Positions 1 to 11,604 of a stretch of 35,922 nt of DNA are shown here, in pieces; positions within the stretch are counted from its first letter, which is position 1; the number at the start of each line of letters is the position of its first letter. A program made the translations under genes and the position numbers. The DNA lies in assembly GCA_020851035.1 (NCBI GenBank), contig JADZDM010000022.1, positions 1 to 35,922 on the forward strand, given 5' to 3'. Source of the DNA: Gemmatimonadaceae bacterium. Its GTDB lineage: Bacteria; Gemmatimonadota; Gemmatimonadetes; Gemmatimonadales; Gemmatimonadaceae. Below the pieces are notes generated by a model. It made no database searches and was not told where the DNA came from. It saw only the letters and a list, made by a program, of their open reading frames with translations.

Positions 1-32
1 GACCCGCTCCCTCCGTCAGCTGCGACCGCCGA

Positions 33-890
33 TCACACCTTGCGGCGCTTGGCCACGCCGGCCAGCGCCAGCAGACCGAAGCCCATCAGGCCGACCGTGG
101 CCGGCTCCGGAACCGGCGTGACCGAGACGATGATGTCGTTGTAGTCGCGGTCCGCGATCTCGCGGGGCTCGAGCTTCTCGAAGCCGCGGCCGCCGTTGAT
201 GTTGTCTTCCATCCCGACGAAGTACGAGGCGCCCACTCCAGCTGCGTTGATCAGTGTACCGTACAGGTCGGTGGACAGGCCGCCCAGGACACCCGTACCC
301 GGGCCGTCCGTGAACACCACCATCTGCTGGTAGGTCGTGGTGGCATTGGCGCCGATCGCGCCGGTGCCGGTCCGCATCGCCGACGAGTACGTCGTGCCGG
401 CACCCATGGTCGGGAGCGCCTGCGCGATCCAGACCGCGAAGTTGTCGGCCACGCTCACCGTGCCGCTCAGCGCAGCGCCGCTCATCACCACGCCGCCGTC
501 GGTGATGATGCCCCAGGCGGTGGTCGTCGAGCCGGCCACGCGACCCAGCAGGCTGATGTTGTACATGCCGGCCGAGAAGCGGAACGCGCCGGGGTTCGCG
601 CCGCCCAGTCCGCCGAGGAACTGGTTCGACGTGGTCAGCGGCGGCGAGGCGAGCGGGAGGTACACCGGCGCCTGGTTGTTGCACGACGTCGGCGACAGCG
701 CCGGCGTGTTCGTCAGGATCGCACCGGCGTTGCAGACGGCGCCGCCGGCGTTGTCGTCGGAGAAGTTGTTCCAGTACGCGCCGGTGCCGGTGTTGTCCGG
801 CGTGCCGATCGTCTGCCAGCTGGCCTGAGCGCCAAGCGGGGCAACGGCAAGAACTGCCGCGAGGGAGAGAAGGCTGGAGGACTTACGCAT
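33..890 (-). CDS. PEP-CTERM sorted exported protein
   Basis: Exported protein of 285 residues and unknown function. It has a signal peptide (MRKSSS, hydrophobic 7-20, cleavage near AQA-S at 23), a Ser/Thr/Gly/Asn-rich body typical of secreted beta proteins, and a C-terminal PEP-CTERM signal: VPEPAT at 260-265, a hydrophobic helix to about 280, and a KRRKV tail. Just before the signal, DRDYNDIIV (247-255) resembles the acidic DYND motif of DUF4114-type surface proteins. In known systems PEP-CTERM proteins are processed by an exosortase and linked to exopolysaccharide secretion; no exosortase gene lies in this window. The start at 890 is chosen because AGGA lies about 10 nt upstream and the signal peptide begins there; a longer reading to 962 adds 24 residues that spoil it. 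The gene is monocistronic as far as the window shows; positions 1-32 after its stop show nothing recognisable. Confidence 0.88.
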   Translation of the reverse strand: MRKSSSLLSLAAVLAVAPLGAQASWQTIGTPDNTGTGAYWNNFSDDNAGGAVCNAGAILTNTPALSPTSCNNQAPVYLPLASPPLTTSNQFLGGLGGANPGAFRFSAGMYNISLLGRVAGSTTTAWGIITDGGVVMSGAALSGTVSVADNFAVWIAQALPTMGAGTTYSSAMRTGTGAIGANATTTYQQMVVFTDGPGTGVLGGLSTDLYGTLINAAGVGASYFVGMEDNINGGRGFEKLEPREIADRDYNDIIVSVTPVPEPATVGLMGFGLLALAGVAKRRKV

Positions 891-1169
891 GATCGATATT
901 CCTGGAGCGTGGGGAGAGTTGGGTCTTCGCGTTGGCGATGCCACTTCCAGAAGCACGACCAATGCCGGACTCTGCCATTCTGATCCAGCACACGTAACTT
1001 TTCCATAAGTTCATGCACGGCAACGCTTTACTGAACACTCGACGGATTTGTTACCTCCGCGCGATCGCGAAATCCGCGCATTTGGCAGACTCGACAACAA
1101 CACTCTGTCGAGTCGACGCAACAGCCAGCCGCCGGGATATGCCGCGCTGAATTGTGTGGCAGCACGACA
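891..1169. other. Intergenic: upstream region of the PEP-CTERM gene
   Basis: Non-coding stretch between the metH terminator and the PEP-CTERM gene start. It holds a 9-bp inverted repeat (1088-1114), a palindrome CGCGATCGCG (1060-1069), and CGGATTT/AAATCCG (1043-1049 and 1070-1076) flanking that palindrome. I could not assign a convincing -35/-10 or sigma-54 type promoter by eye. Confidence 0.45.
1088..1114. repeat. 9-bp inverted repeat upstream of PEP-CTERM gene
   Basis: GACTCGACA (1088-1096) and TGTCGAGTC (1106-1114) are exact reverse complements separated by 9 nt. The repeat lies about 200 bp upstream of the PEP-CTERM start and just beyond the metH terminator. It could be an operator or an RNA hairpin; the sequence alone does not decide. 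Confidence 0.6.
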
Positions 1170-1235
1170 ACGCCCCGGAGGAGTGGCTCCCCCGGGGCGT
1201 CGCCCTCTCCCGTCACGGCCGAGCCGTCCCGTGAC
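1170..1235 (-). terminator. metH double-hairpin terminator
   Basis: Two stem-loops follow the metH stop codon on the minus strand. The first is GTCACGG/CCGTGAC (1212-1218 with 1229-1235), 6 nt after the stop. The second is stronger: ACGCCCCGG (1170-1178) pairs exactly with 1192-1200, and GGAG/CTCC pair inside. Only a short TTGT follows on the minus strand, so termination may be weak or Rho-assisted. Confidence 0.6.
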
Positions 1236-1241
1236 GCCCGC

Positions 1242-5044
<3,803 letters not shown>

Positions 5045-5048
<4 letters not shown>

Positions 5049-5950
5049 GCGGAGGCCTGTGCGGGCACGCGCGCGGCGCGCAGCCCGAGGATGTGACAGA
5101 TGGCGTAAGCCAGGTCGGCGCGATTGAGCGTGTAGAAGTGGAACTCGTCCACCCCCTCGTCGGCGAGCTGGGTGCACTGCTCGGCGGCAAGCGTGGCCGC
5201 GACCAGCTTGCGGGTGTCCGGATCGTCCTCCAGCCCGTCGAAATGGCGGGCCATCGAGTCCGGCACGGAGGCACCGGCCATGGCCGAGAACCGGCGCGTC
5301 TGCGCGAAGTGGGTCACCGGCATGATGCCGGGGACGATCGGGACGGTGATGCCGGCGGCGCGCGCGCGGTCGCGGTAGCGCAGGTAGATGGCGTTGTCGA
5401 AGAAGAACTGGGTGATGGCCCGGGTCGCGCCCGCGTCCACCTTGCGCTTCAGGTTGTCGATCTCGGCCTGCATGGAGCCGGCGGTGGGGTGCATCTCCGG
5501 ATAGGCGCTGACACTGAGCTCGAAGTCGAACGCACGTCGCAGCCCTGCCACGAGGTCGGACGCGTAGGCGAAGCCACCCGGATGCGGCTCGTAGGCGGTG
5601 CCGATGCCGGTGGCCGGGTCGCCGCGGAGCGCGACGAGATGGCGCACGCCCGTCTCCCAGTACTCGCGGGCCACCTCGAGGATCTCGTCCTTCGTGGCGG
5701 AGACGCAGGTGAGGTGTGCCGCCGGCCGCAGCGTGGTCTCGTGCAGCAGCCGCCGCACGGTCGCATGCGTGCGCTCGCGGGTGGAGCCGCCGGCACCGTA
5801 GGTGACCGACACGAAGCTCGGGGCCAGGGGCGCGAGCCGCTCGACGGCGCGCCAGAGCTGCGCCTCCATCTCCTCGTTCTTCGGCGGGAAGAACTCGAAG
5901 GACACGCCGAACGGTCGCGAGTCCGGGCGGTTGAGAATCGAAGGGCTCAT
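5045..5950 (-). CDS. metF: Methylenetetrahydrofolate reductase MetF
   Basis: FAD-dependent reduction of 5,10-methylene- to 5-methyl-tetrahydrofolate, the substrate of the MetH encoded next. The 301-residue TIM-barrel protein matches the bacterial MetF length. VSFEFFPPK near residue 16 carries the conserved active-site glutamate; [21 protein letters not shown] and PGIMP are further family motifs. The start ATG at 5950 overlaps the stop of the upstream regulator (ATGA), and its own stop overlaps the metH start in the same way, so the three genes are almost certainly co-transcribed and translationally coupled. No unusual residues are evident. Confidence 0.96.
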
Positions 5951-6936
5951 GTGACGGCAGGGGGGGAGGAAAGGGAACAGTCCCAGATGACGACCGTGAG
6001 GGGCGATCCGTCAAGTCGGGTCGCCTCACGGGCCTGCAGGCCGGCGCTGGCCGCGAGGTGCACGACTTCATCGGTCGAGAACCCGAGGCGGCGATGGGCA
6101 TGGCTCTCGCGGAGCGCCTCCTCGCGGTGCGGCGCGAAGTCCACCAGCAGCAGTCGCCCGCCGGGTCGCAGCACGCGCGCGACCTCGCGGAGCACGGCGG
6201 CAGGATCATCGGCGTAGTGCAGCACGAGGTGGAGCACCACCAGGTCGATGCTCGACGCCGCGACGGCCAGGTGGTACATGTCGCCGTGTCGGAGCTGGAC
6301 ATGGCGGGCATCGAGGCCGGCCATCGCCGCACGCGCCACGGCGAGCATGCCGTGCGAACGGTCGATGCCGAGCGCCCGGGTGGCGTGTGGCGCGAGGAGT
6401 CCGAGGATCCGCCCGGTGCCGGTGCCGATGTCGAGCAGGTCGCCCACCGGTCCGCGGCCCGCGAGGTCGAGCAGTGCCCGCTCGACCTGGTCCTCGGGGA
6501 CGTGCAGGGAGCGGATGTCGTTCCACTCGTGGGCGTGCGCCTCGAAGTAGCTGTCGGCCGCGGCCTGCCTTGCGCGCTGGACGGCGGCGAGGCGCTCACG
6601 ATCGCCGGCGAGCGCGGGATCATCGTCGCCGAGCAATTCCACGAACGCCCGCGCGATCCGGTGCTCCGCGAGGCGATAGAAGACCCAGCTCCCCTCGGGC
6701 ACGCGGTGCAGCAGGCCCGCGTCGCCGAGCACGCGGAGATGGCGTGAGACGCGCGGCTGGCTCTGGCCGAGCACCTGGGTGAGTTCGGTAACGGTCAGTT
6801 CGCCCCGGGCCAGGATGGCGAGGACCCGGAGCCTGGTGGGTTCCGCTGCCGCGCGGAACGCCTCGAGCAACGCGCGGTATCCCGCCGGCGTGGTCGCAGG
6901 GTCGAGGGCATCGAGGAGGAGCGGTGCGGCGGTCAT
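5947..6936 (-). CDS. ArsR-type regulator fused to SAM-methyltransferase-like domain
   Basis: Predicted metabolite-responsive transcription factor of 329 residues. Residues about 27-97 form an ArsR winged helix ([11 protein letters not shown], then [13 protein letters not shown] as recognition helix). The metal-binding ELCVC motif of metal-sensing ArsR proteins reads ELTVTEL here, so metal sensing is unlikely. Residues about 160-300 form a class I methyltransferase fold with motif [10 protein letters not shown] (169-177). Related ArsR-methyltransferase proteins beside met genes are known as SAH- or SAM-responsive regulators (SahR/SamR group in Proteobacteria). I infer that this one senses SAH or SAM and controls itself, metF and metH. 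An in-frame TAG two codons upstream excludes an earlier start. The dyad at 6941-6962 lies only 5 nt from the start codon. Whether the domain still has methyltransferase activity cannot be told. Confidence 0.9.
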   Translation of the reverse strand: MTAAPLLLDALDPATTPAGYRALLEAFRAAAEPTRLRVLAILARGELTVTELTQVLGQSQPRVSRHLRVLGDAGLLHRVPEGSWVFYRLAEHRIARAFVELLGDDDPALAGDRERLAAVQRARQAAADSYFEAHAHEWNDIRSLHVPEDQVERALLDLAGRGPVGDLLDIGTGTGRILGLLAPHATRALGIDRSHGMLAVARAAMAGLDARHVQLRHGDMYHLAVAASSIDLVVLHLVLHYADDPAAVLREVARVLRPGGRLLLVDFAPHREEALRESHAHRRLGFSTDEVVHLAASAGLQAREATRLDGSPLTVVIWDCSLSSPPAVT

Positions 6937-6940
6937 GGCC

Positions 6941-6962
6941 TAAGGATATAAAGCTATCCTTA
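6941..6962. promoter_or_regulatory. Candidate operator of the met operon
   Basis: A perfect 8-bp inverted repeat TAAGGATA-N6-TATCCTTA in an AT-rich island within GC-rich DNA. It sits 5 bp before the start codon of the ArsR-methyltransferase gene and must overlap its promoter or very short leader; no purine-rich ribosome binding site fits between it and the ATG. Size and symmetry suit a dimeric ArsR-family protein, so autoregulation is the simplest reading. This is inference from position and symmetry. Confidence 0.72.
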
Positions 6963-6987
6963 TATGGCAACTGGCAAGCGACTCCTC

Positions 6988-7090
6988 GGCAAACGACTCT
7001 GAGTCATTGGTCCCGCTCAGTGGGACACTCGCTGCCGTTTGGCAAATGACTCTGAGTCCTATGTCCCGCCCAGTGGGACACTCGCCGCCG
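6988..7090. repeat. Tandem 50-bp repeat, each unit with two dyads
   Basis: Two imperfect direct copies (6988-7037 and 7041-7090) with a 53-bp period. Each contains the palindrome GACTCTGAGTC (6995-7005; 7048-7058) and a second dyad GTCCC-N7-GGGAC (7010-7026; 7063-7079). Dyad centres are 18 bp apart within a unit. The symmetric cores are conserved between copies, while differences fall mostly around or between them, suggesting that the dyads are the functional part. Confidence 0.85.
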
Positions 7091-7239
7091 GATATCTTCC
7101 GGCTCGCCAGATGGGGTTTTCGGCCGCCGCCCGTGCGATCTTTGTCCCGCGGCCGCCGGATGACCTGCCGTCGCTGCCGCTCGCCTCCGGTGCCGATCCG
7201 AACCCCGTCGCGGTCGTTCCGCCCTTCCGAATCTCCCCC

Positions 7240-8409
7240 ATGCCCACCTCCAGCAGCCCCGCGCCGCGCCCGGCGCTGACCCAGCTCTCCGATGACGAAG
7301 CCATGTTCCGCGATGCAGTGGCGGCGTTTGCGCGCGAGGACGTCCTGCCGCGGGTCCGTGAGATGGAGGCTGCCGGCCGCATCCATCCCGACGTGATCGC
7401 GAGATACTTCGAGCTCGGCCTCATGGGCATCGAGCTCCCCGAGGCGGCGGGGGGGGCCGGCGGCTCGGCGATGATGATCGCCATTGCCGTGGAGGAGATC
7501 AGCAAGGTGGATCCGGCCGCTGCGATCATGGTCGACGTGCAGAACACGCTGGTGAATTACCCGATCCATGCCTACGGCACCGAGGACCAGCACCGCCGGT
7601 ACCTGACCCGGCTGACCAGCGACACGATCGGCGCCTATGCACTCTCGGAGCCGGACTCCGGGTCGGATGCCTTCGCGCTGCGGTGCAGGGCGGAGCGCAC
7701 GGTCGGCGGGTGGCGGCTCACGGGCCGCAAGCTGTGGATCACGAACGGCGCGGAGGCGGAGATCTTCGTGGTGTTCGCGAACACCGACTTCGCGAAAGGC
7801 CACCGGGGCATCGCGGCCTTCATCGTGGAGAAGGGGTTCGCCGGCTTCTCCATCGGCAAGAAGGAGGACAAGCTGGGGATCCGGGCGAGCAGCACGTGCG
7901 AGTTGATCCTCGACGGCGTCGACGTGCCGGATGCGAACGTGCTCGGTCCGGTGGGCCAGGGATACAAGATCGCGATCGACACCCTTAACGGGGGCCGGAT
8001 CGGCATCGGGGCGCAGATGATCGGCGTCGCCGCCGGCGCGTTGCAGGCCGCGTGTGAATACCTGCGCGAGCGGAAGCAGTTCGGCAAGCCGCTGAGCGAG
8101 ATGCAGGGGATCCAGTTCCAGGTGGCGCAGGCGGCCACGGAGCTGGAAGCCGCGCGCCTGATGGTCTACAACGCGGCCCGGCTCAAGGATGCGGGCCAGG
8201 ACATCCAGCGTGAGGGCGCGATGGCGAAGCTCTTCTCGAGCCAGGTGGCCGAGCGGGTGACGAGTGTCTCGCTGGAACTGTTCGGTGGCTACGGGTACGT
8301 GAAGGACTACCCGGTGGAGAAGTTCTACCGCGACGCCAAGATCGGGGCGATCTACGAGGGGACGTCGAACATGCAGTTGCAGACGATCGGGCGCATGGTG
8401 CTGCGGTGA
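7240..8409 (+). CDS. Short/branched-chain acyl-CoA dehydrogenase
   Basis: FAD enzyme that introduces the alpha-beta double bond into acyl-CoA. At 389 residues it has the usual length. Visible motifs are ALSEPDSGSDAFAL (FAD/substrate region), KLWITNGAEAE, RKQFGKPLSEMQ, and IYEGTSNMQLQTI with the catalytic-base glutamate at about residue 373, the position used by short- and short/branched-chain enzymes. MVDVQNTLVNYPI also resembles the short/branched-chain (2-methylbutyryl) subgroup; the exact substrate is not determined. The start at 7240 gives the family length; an open frame continues upstream to 7039 but would run through the tandem repeat and encode a non-homologous leader. No good ribosome binding site is seen at 7240. 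Its stop overlaps the GTG of the next gene. Confidence 0.9.
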   Translation: MPTSSSPAPRPALTQLSDDEAMFRDAVAAFAREDVLPRVREMEAAGRIHPDVIARYFELGLMGIELPEAAGGAGGSAMMIAIAVEEISKVDPAAAIMVDVQNTLVNYPIHAYGTEDQHRRYLTRLTSDTIGAYALSEPDSGSDAFALRCRAERTVGGWRLTGRKLWITNGAEAEIFVVFANTDFAKGHRGIAAFIVEKGFAGFSIGKKEDKLGIRASSTCELILDGVDVPDANVLGPVGQGYKIAIDTLNGGRIGIGAQMIGVAAGALQAACEYLRERKQFGKPLSEMQGIQFQVAQAATELEAARLMVYNAARLKDAGQDIQREGAMAKLFSSQVAERVTSVSLELFGGYGYVKDYPVEKFYRDAKIGAIYEGTSNMQLQTIGRMVLR

Positions 8410-8846
8410 GCAGTCCGCGCGCGTGGCTGTTGCGGTGCGGGCTCTCGCTCGGCAGCCTCGTCGTCCCGTCCCTTCTGTCGGCGCAATCGACGGGGCGCGT
8501 GCCACCCGGCGCCGACCGGGGTGGGCAACGGATTTGTGACATGCGCTACAAGCTGCTGCGGCTGACGGTCGTGGACCGCGCCGGCGCCCCGGTGCCCGGG
8601 GTCACACTCACGATCGCCGGATTCCCGGCCACGTCGGAGGGTCCACCACGGATGGTCACCTCCGAGGCCGGCGTCGTGACGCTGGCGGAGGACAACGACC
8701 TGCAGCGCCTGCCGGCTGCCGGCGCCGAATACACCGTCACGCTGCGGAAGGGGCGAAAGGTGCGACACGTGAAGGTCCGACTGGGTCCGGATGCCGCAGG
8801 ATGTCATATCGCGCTGCTCGCCGGACCGACCGCGGTCACTTTTTGA
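8406..8846 (+). CDS. Small secreted protein, carboxypeptidase-regulatory-like fold
   Basis: A 146-residue protein with a GTG start overlapping the acyl-CoA dehydrogenase stop (GTGA). A signal peptide is likely (hydrophobic LLRCGLSLGSLVVPSLLSAQ, cleavage near residue 27). The mature part, LRLTVVDRAGAPVPGVTLTIAG..., reads like a Cna-B/carboxypeptidase regulatory beta-sandwich, in which a bacterial surface or periplasmic protein carries one Ig-like module. No catalytic motif is visible and I do not recognise a named family. Two cysteines (about 44 and 136) could form a disulfide. Translational coupling to a cytoplasmic dehydrogenase is odd functionally and may simply reflect gene packing. Its 3' end overlaps the convergent parvulin gene by 11 bp. 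Confidence 0.7.
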   Translation: MSSPRAWLLRCGLSLGSLVVPSLLSAQSTGRVPPGADRGGQRICDMRYKLLRLTVVDRAGAPVPGVTLTIAGFPATSEGPPRMVTSEAGVVTLAEDNDLQRLPAAGAEYTVTLRKGRKVRHVKVRLGPDAAGCHIALLAGPTAVTF

Positions 8847-10311
8847 GCGCAGGCCGCCGCGGCACCTTCGTCGTGTCGCGGGCGCCGGCGCTGTCCGGCT
8901 GCTTCCCGCTGTCTGCGGCATTGCGCGCCGAATCAGCCGACTGACGCACCCGGCGCCCGATCTCGAGCGCCCGATCGAGCCCAGCGGGCGAGATCGAGGC
9001 ATCGGGATAGCGCGAGCGCAGGAGCTGGCGGAGCGACAGCGAGATCGGCACCGTGGCCGCCGTGCCGCGGACCATGCCCGCATGCTGTGCCTGCACGCGG
9101 GCAGCGAAGATCGCACGCCGCGCGCCCACATCCAGCGCCCAGACGCTGTCGGGGATGGTGCGGCCGGCGAGCCCCAGGGTGCCGACAGCACTCTCGATCT
9201 GCGTGCGCAACTCGCCGCTGAACGCCGTCATTTCCGCAGGGGTGAGCCTGATGCGTGCACTGTCGGCCTGCCGCAGGAACAGCTCGTTGCGGATGATGCG
9301 GCGGAGCACCTGCGGCAGCAGGGTATCGGACGCGTTCGCGAGCCGCCCCGGCATGCCCTCGGCCGGCGGATAGGCGCGCAACCACCGCACGAGTGTCGCC
9401 GCCGTGAAGCTCTCACCCCGCGCGACGGTGGCGAGTGGGGTGGCGCTGTCGGCGTAGATGCCGGGATCGCGGACGACCGCACGCGTCAATGGCGCGACGT
9501 CGGGCACCAGTGTCACGCCGTGCGCCGTCTCCAGTGCGGCGAAGTACGTGCTCTCGGCGCGCAGCCGCGCGAGCTGCCGTGCCACCGGCACCACGCGTGA
9601 CTGCGCCTCGGCCCATGTCGGCCGATACACGAGATGGACACCGAAGCTCGTCACGATCACACCGGAGATGCCCCCCGGCTTGGTGGCCAGCACGCCGGCC
9701 TCGAACTCGGGGACCATGATGTCGCGACCCGCAGGCCAGGCCGGCAGACGGCCGCCCTGCCGGCGACTGGCCGAATCGGCACTGATCCGCGACGCGACGC
9801 GCGCGAAGTTCGCCGGCGTGAGCGTGCTGCGGAGCGAGTCCACCGCGGCGCGGATCTTCGCGCGCTGGAGCGGGAGGGCCACCTGGGGCACGTCGAGCAG
9901 GATCTGGCTCGCGGCGAGGACCTGGCCGCTGTCATAGAGTGCCTTCGGCGAACTGGTATCCGCCGGCCAGCCCAGGCTCACGACCTGGTACCACTGCCGC
10001 GCACGCGCGTTGGCCACCGGCCCCCAGAGCGCGGCCTCCACGAGCGTGGGGTCGTCGATCGTATCGCGGCCAGCCGCGGCGCGTGCGAGCAGCTGGTAGT
10101 CAACCCAGAGCTCGGCGGCGCTGCGCACGTCCTCGGTGCGAAGCGTGAGCCGCGACTGCCCGAACAGCGTGCCAAGGTCGGTGGCCGACAGCGACTGTCC
10201 ACCGGCAACGGCGGCGACATCGGTCGTGCCGGTGGCGGGGTCACCGCCGGAACAGGCGGCAGCGGCGAGGCAGAGGGCGACGAGTCGGAAGCGGGTCGGG
10301 TGTCTGGGCAT
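8836..10311 (-). CDS. Parvulin-type peptidyl-prolyl isomerase lipoprotein (SurA/PrsA-like)
   Basis: Predicted envelope chaperone of 491 residues. The N-terminus MPRHPTRFRLVALCLAAAAC ends in a lipobox-like cysteine (C20), though alanine at -3 is not the most usual residue. Residues about 133-231 form the rotamase domain (SQILLDVP, QGGRLPAWPAG, MVPEFEAGVLATKPGGISG, TSFGVHLVYRPT). Long helical stretches before and after it resemble SurA/PrsA chaperone arms. The tail has repeated Asp-Ser-Ala blocks and a basic end. The start at 10311 was chosen for the signal sequence; an open frame continues to 10443 but its translation is arginine-rich and not signal-like. There is no obvious ribosome binding site. 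It probably helps fold exported proteins such as the nearby protease. Confidence 0.85.
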   Translation of the reverse strand: MPRHPTRFRLVALCLAAAACSGGDPATGTTDVAAVAGGQSLSATDLGTLFGQSRLTLRTEDVRSAAELWVDYQLLARAAAGRDTIDDPTLVEAALWGPVANARARQWYQVVSLGWPADTSSPKALYDSGQVLAASQILLDVPQVALPLQRAKIRAAVDSLRSTLTPANFARVASRISADSASRRQGGRLPAWPAGRDIMVPEFEAGVLATKPGGISGVIVTSFGVHLVYRPTWAEAQSRVVPVARQLARLRAESTYFAALETAHGVTLVPDVAPLTRAVVRDPGIYADSATPLATVARGESFTAATLVRWLRAYPPAEGMPGRLANASDTLLPQVLRRIIRNELFLRQADSARIRLTPAEMTAFSGELRTQIESAVGTLGLAGRTIPDSVWALDVGARRAIFAARVQAQHAGMVRGTAATVPISLSLRQLLRSRYPDASISPAGLDRALEIGRRVRQSADSARNAADSGKQPDSAGARDTTKVPRRPALKK

Positions 10312-10400
10312 GCGGTGTTGCTGTGTGGACGGAGAACCTACATCGCGCGCGGACCACCCGGCATGCACCGGCGCGGAGCGGCGGGGGTGGCAGGAACGGC

Positions 10401-10436
10401 GGAGGGGCGCGACCGATGCTCCGGTCGCGCCCCTCC
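10401..10436 (-). terminator. Hairpin after the PEP-CTERM protease gene
   Basis: A perfect 15-bp stem (10401-10415 with 10422-10436) with a 6-nt loop lies about 25 nt after the protease stop on the minus strand. No T-run follows in that direction, so it may act as a weak or Rho-assisted terminator or as a 3'-end stabiliser. Confidence 0.6.
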
Positions 10437-10461
10437 CAACCACACCCGCCAGAGCCTGAAA

Positions 10462-11604
10462 TCAGGCCGAGCGGCGGCGGCGTGCCACGAGTCCGAGGAC
10501 GGCCAGGCCGGCGCCCATCAGGCCGAACGTCGCCGGCTCCGGGACCATGGTGGCGTCGATGAACTTCGCATGGATGTACACCGGCACGAAGCCATTCAGC
10601 TCGCCGAAGGAGCTGTTGAGGCGCGCGTCATAGTCACCGAAGGCCGGGCCGAAGGTCAGGCCGTACGACGTGACCGACGCCAGCTTGCCGCCGATGAACT
10701 GCGGACCACCCGAGTCGCCACCGGCAACGCTGACTTCGTCCAGGCCGGTGCCCAGGTCGCAGTACTTCGGGTCGGCGATGCCGAAGCCACCGACGGCGAG
10801 GCGGCAGGACTGGTCGTTCACCGCGAAGCCGCTGTCGAAGTCGGAGACGTACGAGTACTCGACTTCGGCCGTGCCGAAGAAGTTCTCGCCGGCCGCATCA
10901 CGATCGGTGAAGAAACCACCGAAGTCGCTGTCGCCGAAGCGGAAGTCGTACCGGTTCTGGCCCTGGCGGAGGCGACCCGTGCCGAGGTTGGCACCGACGG
11001 TGCCGCCGGCGTTGGAGCGACCGCCGTAGCCGGCGACGTTGAACACGCCACCCTCGATGTCAGACGCCGTGTACAGGTCGTACGCGGTGGCAGACGCCGG
11101 TGCCTCGGAATCCATCTGCAGCACGGCGATGTCATTCTGGTCGATGACTTCGCCCGTGTAGGCCCGGTTCACGTTGTAGACGGTGACCGTGCGGGAGGCG
11201 GTACGATCCGTGTCGAAGGCGTACGGCACACCATCGGCGTTGGCGTTCGGGAAGTACACCGTGGTGCGCAGGGGACGCGGCGAGTCCGGGCCGCTGGAGA
11301 CGCAGTGCGCCGCCGTCAGGATGGACTTGCGGTCAGGGAGCAGGCTGCCGCTGCAGATGAAAGCCCCACCGGGGTACTCCATGATCAGCGTGACGACGCC
11401 GCTGTAGGCCGGCTGCGCGGCGATGTAGCGCGGGTCACCGCCGGAGGCGATCGTCCCCGTCGAGTTCACGCCGACGATGTAGCTCTCGGCATGCCAGGTG
11501 GTGCCGTCACCCATCACTCCCGAAGCCGTCCGCTGTGCATCCGCAGTGGTGCTCAGCGCACCAAGTGCTGCGGCAACTGCAAATGCTGCCCGTGCTGTTC
11601 TCAT
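10462..11604 (-). CDS. Trypsin-like serine protease with PEP-CTERM sorting signal
   Basis: Exported S1-family protease of 380 residues. Signal peptide residues 1-23 (cleavage near ADA-Q). The catalytic triad is complete: His100 in TAAHC, Asp158 in QNDIAVL, Ser298 in GGDSGGP. Cysteine pairs around the histidine (C84/C101) and before the serine (C267/C282) could form the usual disulfides. The C-terminus has VPEPATFGLMGAG (from 354), a hydrophobic helix and an RRRRSA tail, i.e. a PEP-CTERM signal for exosortase processing. The start at 11604 is supported by GGAGAGG 7-13 nt upstream; an open frame continues to 11745 without a signal. Substrate specificity is unclear. It may act on surface or exopolysaccharide-associated proteins, by analogy with its sorting signal only. 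Confidence 0.92.
   Translation of the reverse strand: MRTARAAFAVAAALGALSTTADAQRTASGVMGDGTTWHAESYIVGVNSTGTIASGGDPRYIAAQPAYSGVVTLIMEYPGGAFICSGSLLPDRKSILTAAHCVSSGPDSPRPLRTTVYFPNANADGVPYAFDTDRTASRTVTVYNVNRAYTGEVIDQNDIAVLQMDSEAPASATAYDLYTASDIEGGVFNVAGYGGRSNAGGTVGANLGTGRLRQGQNRYDFRFGDSDFGGFFTDRDAAGENFFGTAEVEYSYVSDFDSGFAVNDQSCRLAVGGFGIADPKYCDLGTGLDEVSVAGGDSGGPQFIGGKLASVTSYGLTFGPAFGDYDARLNSSFGELNGFVPVYIHAKFIDATMVPEPATFGLMGAGLAVLGLVARRRRSA

Larger units (their letters stand above)
6937..7239. other. Divergent regulatory region (met regulator / acyl-CoA dehydrogenase)
   Basis: About 303 bp between two divergent genes. It contains the AT-rich dyad at 6941-6962, a truncated copy of the repeat (GGCAAGCGACTC from 6973), the two 50-bp repeats (6988-7090), and about 150 bp (7091-7239) without a clear motif up to the acyl-CoA dehydrogenase start. 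Confidence 0.6.

Noticed and set aside
891-1000. Sigma-54 promoter for the PEP-CTERM gene
   Set aside because: TGGCA occurs upstream but no TTGC element lies at the required -12 spacing.
6937-6990. SAM, SAH or cobalamin riboswitch upstream of the met operon
   Set aside because: The dyad is within a few bases of the start codon, leaving no room for a riboswitch leader on the minus strand; no cobalamin-box pattern was seen.
6988-7090. CRISPR-like repeats
   Set aside because: Only two units with almost no spacer between them and no cas genes in the window.
7039-7239. N-terminal extension of the acyl-CoA dehydrogenase
   Set aside because: It would translate the second tandem repeat unit and a low-complexity leader with no counterpart in the family; the start at 7240 gives the normal 389 residues.
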